A DNA stretch of 64,000 nt from Bacteroidales bacterium (lineage in GTDB: Bacteria; Bacteroidota; Bacteroidia; Bacteroidales; UBA932): the NCBI GenBank assembly GCA_017519185.1, contig JAFWSX010000006.1, positions 1 through 64,000 of the forward strand. Direction: 5' to 3'. A program made the translations under genes and the position numbers. Below the pieces are notes generated by a model, which searched no databases, was not told the origin of the DNA, and saw only the letters and a program-made list of their open reading frames with translations. Below are positions 41,136-49,376 of the stretch, piece by piece. Every line of letters starts with the position of its first letter. The stretch's first letter is position 1.

Positions 41136-43691
41136 TTATTCATTCTCGTCATCAAATTCATCCACAGTCCATCCTTCGGGTATTCCCGATCCGCCGAATG
41201 TCCAGCCTGTCATACCAGCAGCCTTGATGAATTTTCCGGTCAGGGCCACTGCCGTGGTCCAGCCGATGGTGCAGTTCGCTGCTGAGATGTTCTTTGCAAG
41301 GCAGGTTATCTTGGTGAGGTTGGAGCACCCTGAAAACATCTGGTCGTAGCAGCTCTTGACAAGCGTCTCGGCAGGCAAGACAGGAGATTCCGTCAAGGAA
41401 GTGCAGAGGGCGAACATATGCGAGTAGCAGCTGGAAGCAAGAGTAGTGGCAGGCAGGGCAGGGGCAGAAGTCAGGGCTGTGCAGTTGGCGAACATCTGGA
41501 GATAGCACATGTCCTGAAGCCTTGTTGCGGGCAGGTCCGGTGCCTTCTCGAGGCTGGTGCAGCTGTTGAACATAGCGGTGTAGCATCCTGCTGCCAGCTC
41601 TCTGGCTATCAGTCTGGGGGCGTTCTTGAGGGAGCTGCAGTTCATGAACATAGAGTCGTAGCACATGCCGGCCAGCGCAATGGCGGGCAAGGCGGGTGCG
41701 GTCACGAGAGCGGTACATCCCTTGAACATTTTAGCATAGCAGCTTAAGGCAAGTTTGCCTGCGGGCAGCTCGGGAGCGTCCTTCAGCGAGGTGCAGCCTT
41801 CGAACATATTTTCGTAGCAGTAGGGTGTCAGCGTCGTGGCTTCGAGCTTGGGCGCCCTGGTCAAGGCTTTGCAGCCCTTGAACATCGAAGAGTAGCAACC
41901 GGCAGCAAGAGTCGAGGCAGACAGGACGGGTGCGTTCTCCAGCGAGGTGCAACCTTCGAACATTGACAAGTAGCACCTTTCGGAAAGAACCTTTGCCGTG
42001 AGCTTGAGCGACTGAGCGGATTTAAGCTTGGTATCACCGCTGAACAGTTTGAAGAACTGGAGCTTGTTGTGGATTTCGTCTGTATCGGAAGAGATTGTCA
42101 TAAGGTCTCCGCTGACAGTGTGGGTCACGTCAGCGGAAATCGACCACCAGTTGTTTCCGCTGTTGACGGTGCGGCAATATGTAGGGTTCTCTCCTGACAG
42201 GATTACAGAACCTTTAGCGGGAATACTGATGGTCTGAGTGTCCTTGATGTCCTTCAGTTCTGACCAGGTATGACCGTTGTCTGTAGAATATTCAAGGGTG
42301 ATGGCAGGTACGCTCGTGCCGTTCTTCTTGAGAGTCAAGGTGCCTTCGGCATTGGTAAGGTTCGATATTGTCAGATAGTTGTCGTTATTGACTTTCACCT
42401 TGCATTCTGCAGTCGACTTTCCTGCCCTGGCGATGATGACTGCAATCCCGGGAGAGACAGCCGTAACGGTGCCGTCGACTACTTTTGCCACAGCATCGTC
42501 GGTGGAAGACCAGACTACGGTCTTGTCGGTGGCGTTGGCAGGATGGAACGTCACTGTCAGTTTCTCTTCTTCTTTGGGGTTCAGGGCAATGGACGTCCTG
42601 TCAAGCGTGATGGAATCGATTTCTACCGCGTGTACCGTGACTGCGCAGGAGGCGAATTTATCACCCGAAGTTGCGGTTATAGTGGCCTTGCCCAGGGCAA
42701 CTCCGTTGATGACGCCGTTCCTTACGCTGACAACTTCGTCGTCAGAAGAAGCCCAGATGACGGTCTTGTCGGTGGCGTTGTCAGGAAAGACGGTGGCCAC
42801 AAGGGTATCGGTCTGTCCGAGGGCTATGTCGAGGGTCTTGCAGTCAAGGACTACCTTCTCCACGGGAATCCTGTCAGTAATCTGGACGGCGCAAGTGGCT
42901 GATACATCCCCTGCAGTCGCAGTGACGGTAACCGTGCCCGGGGCGACGCCTGTCACCGTGCCGCCGAAGACAGTTGCAATGCGGGTGTCGGAAGATGTCC
43001 AGGTCACAGTCTTGTCGGTGGCATCATCAGGTTTTACCGTTGCCGTGAGTGTAGCGCTCTCACCTTCGAGGATCGATATGCTGGTCTGGTCGAGGGTTAC
43101 GGATCTGACTGGAATAGTAGCTTCCTTGACTGTGACGGTGCAGCTGGCATTTTTCCCACCGGCCGTTGCGGTTATTGAAGCAGCTCCGGGGCCGACTGCA
43201 TTAATGGTACCGTCTTCGACGGTGGCGACGGCAGGATTGTTGGTGGTCCACTGGACAACCTTGTCAGTGGCATTTTCGGGTTCGACAGTTGCTTTTATTG
43301 TATAAGCCCTTCCTACCGTCATATTGAGTTCAGTCCGGCTCAGTGTAATGCGTTCGACTGCTATTTCGCGTGATGTAATGGTTACAGTGCAGGAAGCTTT
43401 TGCTCCGCCGTCCCTGCTGGCTGCAGTGATGGTTGCTGTGCCGGCCTTAACAGCAGTGACCATTCCGTCCTCGACATTTGCGATGCTGGCGTCCGTTGAT
43501 GACCAGATGACAGTCTTGTCCGTGGCGTTATCCGGACTGACGGTAGCGTTGAGCTTGAAGGATTCACCTTCGGCCATCTCGAGGGATGCTGAATTGAGGA
43601 TTATAGCCGATACCTTTACCTCAGGCGGTTCACAGGAGAACAGAGAGAAGAGGATAATCAGCGCCAGGCTGACAGCGGTAAGTCTTTTCAT
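41136..43691 (-). CDS. Big2-repeat and Cys-rich repeat (BspA-like) surface lipoprotein
   Basis: An 851-aa lipoprotein starting MKRLTAVSLALIILFSLFSC at 43691 (Cys20). Residues about 25-445 hold five bacterial Ig-like (Big2) domains, each with 'A.dkTv.W.S.d...a.V..G.vtav..G.a.ita'. A linker domain of about 130 residues follows. Then nine 26-residue repeats, CYxxMFxGCtsLxxAPxLPa, two Cys each, cover about 573-806, and an acidic C-terminus ends FDDENE. The repeat type is known from BspA-like leucine-rich surface proteins of Bacteroidales. It probably binds host or glycan ligands; no catalytic part is seen. Confidence 0.85.
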   Translation of the reverse strand: MKRLTAVSLALIILFSLFSCEPPEVKVSAIILNSASLEMAEGESFKLNATVSPDNATDKTVIWSSTDASIANVEDGMVTAVKAGTATITAASRDGGAKASCTVTITSREIAVERITLSRTELNMTVGRAYTIKATVEPENATDKVVQWTTNNPAVATVEDGTINAVGPGAASITATAGGKNASCTVTVKEATIPVRSVTLDQTSISILEGESATLTATVKPDDATDKTVTWTSSDTRIATVFGGTVTGVAPGTVTVTATAGDVSATCAVQITDRIPVEKVVLDCKTLDIALGQTDTLVATVFPDNATDKTVIWASSDDEVVSVRNGVINGVALGKATITATSGDKFASCAVTVHAVEIDSITLDRTSIALNPKEEEKLTVTFHPANATDKTVVWSSTDDAVAKVVDGTVTAVSPGIAVIIARAGKSTAECKVKVNNDNYLTISNLTNAEGTLTLKKNGTSVPAITLEYSTDNGHTWSELKDIKDTQTISIPAKGSVILSGENPTYCRTVNSGNNWWSISADVTHTVSGDLMTISSDTDEIHNKLQFFKLFSGDTKLKSAQSLKLTAKVLSERCYLSMFEGCTSLENAPVLSASTLAAGCYSSMFKGCKALTRAPKLEATTLTPYCYENMFEGCTSLKDAPELPAGKLALSCYAKMFKGCTALVTAPALPAIALAGMCYDSMFMNCSSLKNAPRLIARELAAGCYTAMFNSCTSLEKAPDLPATRLQDMCYLQMFANCTALTSAPALPATTLASSCYSHMFALCTSLTESPVLPAETLVKSCYDQMFSGCSNLTKITCLAKNISAANCTIGWTTAVALTGKFIKAAGMTGWTFGGSGIPEGWTVDEFDDENE
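41274..41975 (-). repeat. Nine in-frame 78-bp tandem repeats coding a 26-aa Cys-rich unit
   Basis: The first repeat Cys codon starts at 41975 and the ninth at 41351, exactly 8 x 78 bp apart. Each unit encodes CYxxMFxxCxxL followed by a variable x-A-P-x-L-x-A stretch. Spacing is perfect with no indel, but the codons have diverged, so this is an old array kept by selection. The last unit is degenerate after its second Cys (NLTKITCLAK). Confidence 0.85.
42390..43625 (-). repeat. Five Big2 (bacterial Ig-like) domain repeats
   Basis: Approximate bounds. Five protein-level repeats of about 80-85 residues open with VSAIILNSASLEM, VERITLSRTELNM, VRSVTLDQTSISI, VEKVVLDCKTLDI and IDSITLDRTSIAL. All but the second share a DKTV.W core; the second has DKVVQW. 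Confidence 0.8.
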
Positions 43692-43716
43692 CGGAAAAAA
43701 ATTAAAATCCAACTTA

Positions 43717-43747
43717 TAAAGGTACTATAATTATTTAGAATCGTCAA
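43717..43747 (-). promoter_or_regulatory. Promoter of the surface lipoprotein-GH43-GH20 unit
   Basis: The minus strand shows TTG (43747-43745), a 20-nt spacer and TACCTTTA (43724-43717, one mismatch to TAnnTTTG), with a leader of about 22 nt before 43691. Confidence 0.45.
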
Positions 43748-43765
43748 CTGAGGCGGCCCAAAACA

Positions 43766-43794
43766 AAAACCCCGGAGGCCTGGGCTTCCGGGGT
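43766..43794 (-). terminator. Rho-independent terminator downstream of pgk
   Basis: On the minus strand the stem ACCCCGGAAG pairs with CTCCGGGGT-type bases (94-85 with 78-69 of the 437xx block, including one G-U) around a six-base loop. The run TTTTTGTTTTGGG follows. It lies 24 bp beyond the pgk stop and separates it from the promoter of the surface lipoprotein gene. Confidence 0.8.
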
Positions 43795-43817
43795 CTGTAT
43801 AAATATAAAGTGGATTT

Positions 43818-45068
43818 TTATTCCCTGATGGCTGCGATGCCGGGGAGAACTTTGCCCTCGAGGTACTCGAGCATAGCTCCACCACCTGTAGAAACGTAGC
43901 TGACCTTGTCTGCATAACCCATCTGGGTGACAGCTGCGACTGAGTCGCCGCCGCCCACGAGGGTGAACGCGCCGTTGTCGGTAGCTTCCTTGAGGGCTTG
44001 AGCGATGGCGTTGGTGCCGACTGCGAAGTTGGGCATCTCGAATACGCCAACAGGACCGTTCCAGAGGATGGTCTTGGAAGCCATGATGATCTTCTTGGCT
44101 GCCTCTACAGACTCGGGAGCTGCGTCCATTCCTTCATAATCGTCAGGAATGTTGTTCGAATCGCAGATGATGGTGTTTGCATCGTTTGAGAAAGCATCTG
44201 CAGCAACGACTTTGTCAGACAGGACGATGTTGACGCCTTTCTCCTTAGCCTTGGCGAGGATGTTCAGTGCAACGTCCAGCTGGTCGTCTTCGCAGAGTGA
44301 CTTGCCGACCTTTCCGCCCTGGGCTTTCTTGAAGGTATAAACCATACCGCCGCCGATGATCAGATTGTCGACGAGGTCGAGAAGATGCTCGATGATGCCG
44401 ATCTTTGATGAAACCTTGGCACCGCCGATGATGGCAGTGAGGGGACGTGCAGGATTGCCGAGCACTTTGTCGATAGCGGTGATCTCACCTTCCATTACAT
44501 AACCGAACATCTTGTCATTCGGGAAGTATGATGCGATGAGGGCGGTAGAACCGTGTGCACGGTGTGCAGTTCCGAATGCGTCGTTGATGTAGCAGTCAGC
44601 ATAGCTTGCGAGAGTCTTCACGAACTCTTTCTGGCTGGCCTTGACGGCAGCTTTTGCAGCTTTCTTCTCTTCGTCGGTAGCGTCATCTTTCAGGCCTCTC
44701 GGCTTGCCTTCCTCTTCTGCGTAGAAACGGAGGTTTTCGAGCAGCAGGACTTCGCCGGGTTTGAGAGCGGCAGCCTGTGCACCGGCCTTCATGCAGTCGT
44801 CTGCAAACTGGACCTTGGTGCCGAGCAGCTCTTCAACACGGTAGATGATGTGCTTCAGTGAAAACTTGTTGTCAACTCCCTTGGGACGTCCGAGGTGGGA
44901 CATGATGATGAGGGAACCACCTTTTTCGAGCACTTTCTTCAAAGTGGGGATGGCAGCCCTGATGCGGGTGTCGTCAGTTATTTTGAAATTTTCATCCAGA
45001 GGAACGTTGAAGTCCACCCTGACAATGGCCTTTTTGCCTGAGAAATCGTAGCTGGAGATGTTTTGCAT
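43818..45068 (-). CDS. pgk: Phosphoglycerate kinase
   Basis: A 416-aa glycolytic enzyme transferring phosphate between 1,3-bisphosphoglycerate and ADP. Motifs: [86 protein letters not shown] and the terminal VGGGDSVAA / [16 protein letters not shown]. Length is normal. It has its own -7 box overlapping the stop codon of gcvP and a strong terminator after it. Confidence 0.98.
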   Translation of the reverse strand: MQNISSYDFSGKKAIVRVDFNVPLDENFKITDDTRIRAAIPTLKKVLEKGGSLIIMSHLGRPKGVDNKFSLKHIIYRVEELLGTKVQFADDCMKAGAQAAALKPGEVLLLENLRFYAEEEGKPRGLKDDATDEEKKAAKAAVKASQKEFVKTLASYADCYINDAFGTAHRAHGSTALIASYFPNDKMFGYVMEGEITAIDKVLGNPARPLTAIIGGAKVSSKIGIIEHLLDLVDNLIIGGGMVYTFKKAQGGKVGKSLCEDDQLDVALNILAKAKEKGVNIVLSDKVVAADAFSNDANTIICDSNNIPDDYEGMDAAPESVEAAKKIIMASKTILWNGPVGVFEMPNFAVGTNAIAQALKEATDNGAFTLVGGGDSVAAVTQMGYADKVSYVSTGGGAMLEYLEGKVLPGIAAIRE

Positions 45069-45099
45069 GATATTTATGTGTTTGTTCTTGTCGAGACGG

Positions 45100-45107
45100 C
45101 AAAGTTA
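45100..45107 (-). promoter_or_regulatory. pgk -7 element
   Basis: Minus-strand TAACTTTG followed by C, an exact match that overlaps the gcvP stop codon (45105-45107). Leader about 27 nt. No -33 element is clear. Confidence 0.5.
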
Positions 45108-47921
45108 TAAAATAATTTTCGGATTGAGGTTGCGGTCACCCCAGCCGTTGTCTATGCGGGCAGTGAAAGGCCAGAATTTGTTGTCACGTATCCACTCGAG
45201 GGGATATGCGGCCTGCTCCCTTCCATAGGGATGTGTCCAGTTGTCTGATGAAACTTCAGCAGCAGTGTGCGGAGCCATCTTGACAGGGTTGTCATTTGCA
45301 TCAAGGCGGCCTTCCTTTATGTCCTTGCATTCAGCGACGATTGCCTTGAGAGCTTCAACGAAGCGGTCGAGTTCTTCGAGCGATTCGCTTTCAGTGGGTT
45401 CAACCATCAGTGTCTCGTGGACGGGGAAACTGAGGGTGGGGGCGTGGAACCCGAAATCCATCAGGCGTTTTGCCACATCAGTTGCGTCCACTCCGTATTC
45501 AGCCTTGAAATCTCGCAGGTCGATGATGCATTCGTGGGCAACGCGGCCTGTGGTGCCGGTGTACAGGGTCTTGAGTTCAGGCCGTAGTCTGGCAGAGATG
45601 TAGTTTGCGTTGAGTATGGCAATCTCGCTGGCCTTGCGCAGTCCGTCGGGGCCAAGCATCTTGATGTAGGCGTGTGTGATGGGGAGCAGCAGGGCCGATC
45701 CGAAAGGAGCGGCAGATACTGCGGTCATTCCCTTTCCGCCGCACTGCGGGACGACGGGATGTCCGGGCAGGTAGGGTTTGAGAGCTTCCGTGCAGCAGAT
45801 GGGGCCGACTCCGGGACCGCCGCCGCCGTGAGGCATCGCGAAGGTCTTGTGGAGGTTGAGATGGCAGATATCGGCTCCTATCGTACCAGGGTTGGTGAGG
45901 CCTACCTGTGCGTTCATGTTGGCTCCGTCCATATATACGAGTCCGCCGCCGTCGTGGATTGCAGCCACGATTTCGCGGATGCGGGCTTCGAACACTCCGT
46001 GGGTAGAAGGATAGGTGATCATCATTCCTGCGAGCCTGTCACCGGCCTGCTGGACTTTCTCCTTGAGCTGCTCGACGTTGATGTTGCCGTTTTCGTCGCA
46101 TTCCACGAGCGAGATGTTGAAACCGGCCATCGCAGCAGATGCCGGATTCGTGCCGTGAGCGGAAGTCGGGAGAATCATTATGTCACGCGAATCCTGTCCG
46201 TTTGCGTGGAGGTAGCCGCGGATGGTCATCAGTCCTGCATATTCTCCTGCTGCGCCGCTGTTGGGCTGGAGGGAGCAGGCTGCAAAACCGGTGATGGTGG
46301 CCAGGTCCTTCTCGACCTCCCTGATCAGGGTCATCGTTCCTTCAGCCTGCGGCAGGGGTGCGAAAGGATGGACGTTGCCGAATTCCGACCAGCTGAGCGG
46401 CAGCATCTCTGCGGCTGCGTTGAGTTTCATTGTGCAGGACCCCAGCGGAATCATGCTGTGGGTGAGGGAGATGTCCCGGCGCTCTAGCTTCTTGATGTAG
46501 CGCATCATCTCGGTCTCGCTGTGGTATGAATTGAAGACCTTCTCAGTGAGTATGGGAGTTTCGCGGGCCATGAAGGCAGGGCTTGCCGGCTGGGCCTGGA
46601 CGGCAGACACGCAGCTGAAGATGTCCCTGAGCTTGACGGCTTCAGCTTCAGAATAAAGTTCGTCGAAGCTGATGCGGATATGGTTGTCGGCAGTATAGTA
46701 GAAATTGTAGCCGGCCTCGATCGCTCTTTCGCTGATGGCGTCGATGTTCGGTGCGGCAACTTCCACTGTGTCGAAGAACTTATCAGAAACGATGCGGTAG
46801 CCGCTCTTTACGAGCTTTGCGGCAAAGTCGCTAGCGTAGCCGTGAATCCTCATCGCAATTTCGCGCAGCCCTTCGGGACCGTGCCATACGGCATACATTC
46901 CGGTCATTATTGCCATAAGGGCGGTGGCGGTGCAGATGTTGGATGTGGCTTTGTCGCGCTTGATATGCTGCTCGCGGGTCTGGAGAGCGAGGCGGTAGCC
47001 TGTGTTTCCGAGACGGTCGACTGAAGCGCCGATGATACGTCCCGGAAGGCTGCGCTTGTATTCGTCACGGGTGGCCATGAAGCCGGCGGTAGGGCCGCCG
47101 AAGCCCATCGGCAGGCCGAAGCGCTGTGCGGAACCTACTGCGATGTCAGCTCCCCAGGCTGCAGGCTCCTTTAGCAGGGCAAGTGAGAGCAGGTCGCAAT
47201 ATGCGGTCACCATCACGTCGTTCATATGTGCGGTGGTGCAGAACTCGGTGTAGTCGCGGATTTCGCCGTTGGCTGCAGGATACTGGATGATGGCTCCGAA
47301 GAAGCGGTCGCTGAGATTGCGCCTTGAATAGTCTCCGGTCACGACTTCGATGCCCAGAGGCAGGGCACGTGTCTGGAGAACGGACAGTACCTGGGGGAAA
47401 ATGTTCTCGTCTACGAACAGGCGGTTGTAGCCTGACTGTACCATACTGCGGCTTCGCAGGTTGAACATCATGCGCATTGCTTCGGCTGCTGCAGTGGCGT
47501 CGTCAAGCATAGAGCAGTTGGCGAGCGGAAATCCTGTCAGCGAGGAAATCATCGTCTGGAACACGATGAGAGCCTCGAGCCTGCCCTGAGAAATCTCAGA
47601 CTGGTAGGGAGTATAGGAAGTGTACCAGCTGGGATTTTCGAAGATATTGCGCGTGATTACTGCCGGTGAAGCAGTGCCGTAGAAGCCCATTCCTATCATT
47701 GAACGGAACGGCTTGTTCTTCGCTGCGATTTTTTTCAGTGAAGTCAGATATTCCGATTCGCTCATTGCAGGAGCGAGGTCCAGGGGTGAGTCGAGCATTA
47801 TGTCGGCAGGAACGGTCTGGCTAATGAGTTCATCGAGAGATTCCGCACCGATGACTTCAAGCATCTCCTTTACCTGGAAGTCTCGCGGACCGTTGTGTCT
47901 TTGTGCAAAAGAAAGTTGCAT
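45105..47921 (-). CDS. gcvP: Glycine dehydrogenase (decarboxylating), P-protein of the glycine cleavage system
   Basis: A 938-aa PLP enzyme, full-length fused P-protein. The N-terminal half has MIGMGFYGTASPAVITRNIFENPSWYT-type residues near 77 and the C-terminal half carries the PLP-lysine motif CHLNLHKTFAMPHGGGGPG (Lys about 696). It decarboxylates glycine and loads the aminomethyl group on GcvH. gcvT and gcvH are not in the window. The start lies 12 bp after rodA, so it appears to be the last gene of the mre/rod transcript. Confidence 0.97.
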   Translation of the reverse strand: MQLSFAQRHNGPRDFQVKEMLEVIGAESLDELISQTVPADIMLDSPLDLAPAMSESEYLTSLKKIAAKNKPFRSMIGMGFYGTASPAVITRNIFENPSWYTSYTPYQSEISQGRLEALIVFQTMISSLTGFPLANCSMLDDATAAAEAMRMMFNLRSRSMVQSGYNRLFVDENIFPQVLSVLQTRALPLGIEVVTGDYSRRNLSDRFFGAIIQYPAANGEIRDYTEFCTTAHMNDVMVTAYCDLLSLALLKEPAAWGADIAVGSAQRFGLPMGFGGPTAGFMATRDEYKRSLPGRIIGASVDRLGNTGYRLALQTREQHIKRDKATSNICTATALMAIMTGMYAVWHGPEGLREIAMRIHGYASDFAAKLVKSGYRIVSDKFFDTVEVAAPNIDAISERAIEAGYNFYYTADNHIRISFDELYSEAEAVKLRDIFSCVSAVQAQPASPAFMARETPILTEKVFNSYHSETEMMRYIKKLERRDISLTHSMIPLGSCTMKLNAAAEMLPLSWSEFGNVHPFAPLPQAEGTMTLIREVEKDLATITGFAACSLQPNSGAAGEYAGLMTIRGYLHANGQDSRDIMILPTSAHGTNPASAAMAGFNISLVECDENGNINVEQLKEKVQQAGDRLAGMMITYPSTHGVFEARIREIVAAIHDGGGLVYMDGANMNAQVGLTNPGTIGADICHLNLHKTFAMPHGGGGPGVGPICCTEALKPYLPGHPVVPQCGGKGMTAVSAAPFGSALLLPITHAYIKMLGPDGLRKASEIAILNANYISARLRPELKTLYTGTTGRVAHECIIDLRDFKAEYGVDATDVAKRLMDFGFHAPTLSFPVHETLMVEPTESESLEELDRFVEALKAIVAECKDIKEGRLDANDNPVKMAPHTAAEVSSDNWTHPYGREQAAYPLEWIRDNKFWPFTARIDNGWGDRNLNPKIIL

Positions 47922-47933
47922 ATCGTTTGTGTT

Positions 47934-49376
47934 TTATTGTTTCAGATATCTCCACTGGTCAAGGTCAAGGCGTATGAAGATGAACAGCAGTATGGTGAAG
48001 GCCAGCAGCGACGATCCTCCGTAGCTCAGGAAGGGCAGGGGGATGCCGATAACAGGCATTAGTCCTATAGTCATGCAGATGTTGATGAGTATGTGCATCA
48101 GCAGGCAGCTTGCGACGCAGTAGCCGTAGATTCTCGTGAAGGCGTCGTCGTTCTGTTCTGCTTTGTTCAGGATGCGGGCAAGCAGCAGGAAATACAGTAC
48201 CAGTACAGCAAGGGATCCGACGAATCCCCACTCTTCTCCGATGGTGCAGAAGATGAAGTCTGTAGTCTGCTCCGGCACAAAGTCGAAACGTGTCTGGGTG
48301 CCTTGCATGAATCCTTTGCCGAAGAGTCCGCCGGAACCTATGGCAATCAGCGACTGGTGCACGTTGTATCCAACGCCCTTGGGGTCGTCCTTCATGCCGA
48401 GCAGCACCTCTATGCGGGCTCTCTGGTGGTCCTGAAGCACATTGTTGAAGATGAACTGAACCGAAAAGATGAAGCCGGTGAAGACTATGTAGCTCAGAAG
48501 GAGGAAGTGCAGGAACTGGTTCTTGTGGCGCAGCACCAGATCTTTCGCCAGGAAAAACAGCGCTGCCGCACAGCCTGCCAGGGCAACCCAGATATCAGCG
48601 GAGAAAGGATTCTTTGCTGCAACAGCATCGATGGAAAGTATCTTCGGCAGAAAAGCAAGGAATGTGACTGCGACAACAGTAACAATGATGCCGAGAGGGG
48701 CCTGGTGCTGCTTGATGAAGTAGAGCAGCAGAAAACAGCCCGTCAGCACAAGTATAGCTACGAAGGGTGAGAAAACGAGTCCCAGTATGAATTCCAGCAC
48801 TGCGAACAGGCCTGCCAGAAGGAACCATCCGCTCATTCCTTCCCTGAAGAAAACCAGCAGGAAGCCGATATAGACCAGCATCGAACCGGTCTCTTTCTCG
48901 AGCAGGATGAGCAGCATCGGGAGCCCTATCGTGGCGCAGGCTTTAATCCAGCAGTCCGTACGCTTGAACAAGAAGCCGTATTTGCCCATCAGGGCGGCAA
49001 GAGCCAGGGATGTGGTTATCTTAGAGAACTCAGCTGGCTGGAACTGGATGCCGCCGAGCGAAATCCAGGACTTGGAACCTTTCACCTCTACTCCGATGAC
49101 AATGGTTGCCAGCAGCAGTACAATCATCAGCCCATATACAATCCAGGCTGTAGCGTTGTAGATCTTTGACGGTATGATGAAAATAATGGCAGCGGCAAGA
49201 GCTATGGAGATGCACATCCATATGAAGTGCATGCCGTATCTCTGGCTGAAGTCGAACAGGATAGAATTCTCGGCGTGGACAGAAGAGAAAATGTTGAGCC
49301 AGCCGAAAACGACGAGAACCAGATAGTAGGCTATCAGTTTCCAGTCAAGTTTGCGATATATAGATCCTGTACCCAT
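47934..49376 (-). CDS. rodA: Rod shape-determining protein RodA (SEDS glycosyltransferase)
   Basis: A 480-aa SEDS-family membrane protein, the peptidoglycan polymerase of the elongasome working with PBP2. About ten TM helices; SEDS motifs are VEVKGSKSWISLGGIQFQPAEFSKI (about 82), the loop DHQRARIEVLLGMKDDPKGVGYNVHQS (about 325) with the conserved QS.IAIGSGG, and the terminal IGLMPVIGIPLPFLSYGGSS. It is longer than typical RodA (about 370-420), with extra helices near 230-300. ATG overlaps the mrdA stop as TAATG. Confidence 0.94.
   Translation of the reverse strand: MGTGSIYRKLDWKLIAYYLVLVVFGWLNIFSSVHAENSILFDFSQRYGMHFIWMCISIALAAAIIFIIPSKIYNATAWIVYGLMIVLLLATIVIGVEVKGSKSWISLGGIQFQPAEFSKITTSLALAALMGKYGFLFKRTDCWIKACATIGLPMLLILLEKETGSMLVYIGFLLVFFREGMSGWFLLAGLFAVLEFILGLVFSPFVAILVLTGCFLLLYFIKQHQAPLGIIVTVVAVTFLAFLPKILSIDAVAAKNPFSADIWVALAGCAAALFFLAKDLVLRHKNQFLHFLLLSYIVFTGFIFSVQFIFNNVLQDHQRARIEVLLGMKDDPKGVGYNVHQSLIAIGSGGLFGKGFMQGTQTRFDFVPEQTTDFIFCTIGEEWGFVGSLAVLVLYFLLLARILNKAEQNDDAFTRIYGYCVASCLLMHILINICMTIGLMPVIGIPLPFLSYGGSSLLAFTILLFIFIRLDLDQWRYLKQ

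Noticed and set aside
41274-41975. CRISPR-like array
   Set aside because: The 78-bp period has no constant repeat plus unique spacer structure; units encode an in-frame Cys-rich protein repeat.
42270-43305. Plus-strand frames of 200-300 codons opposite the Big2 repeats
   Set aside because: The repeated Ser/Val/Thr pattern mirrors the repeat structure of the real gene on the other strand.
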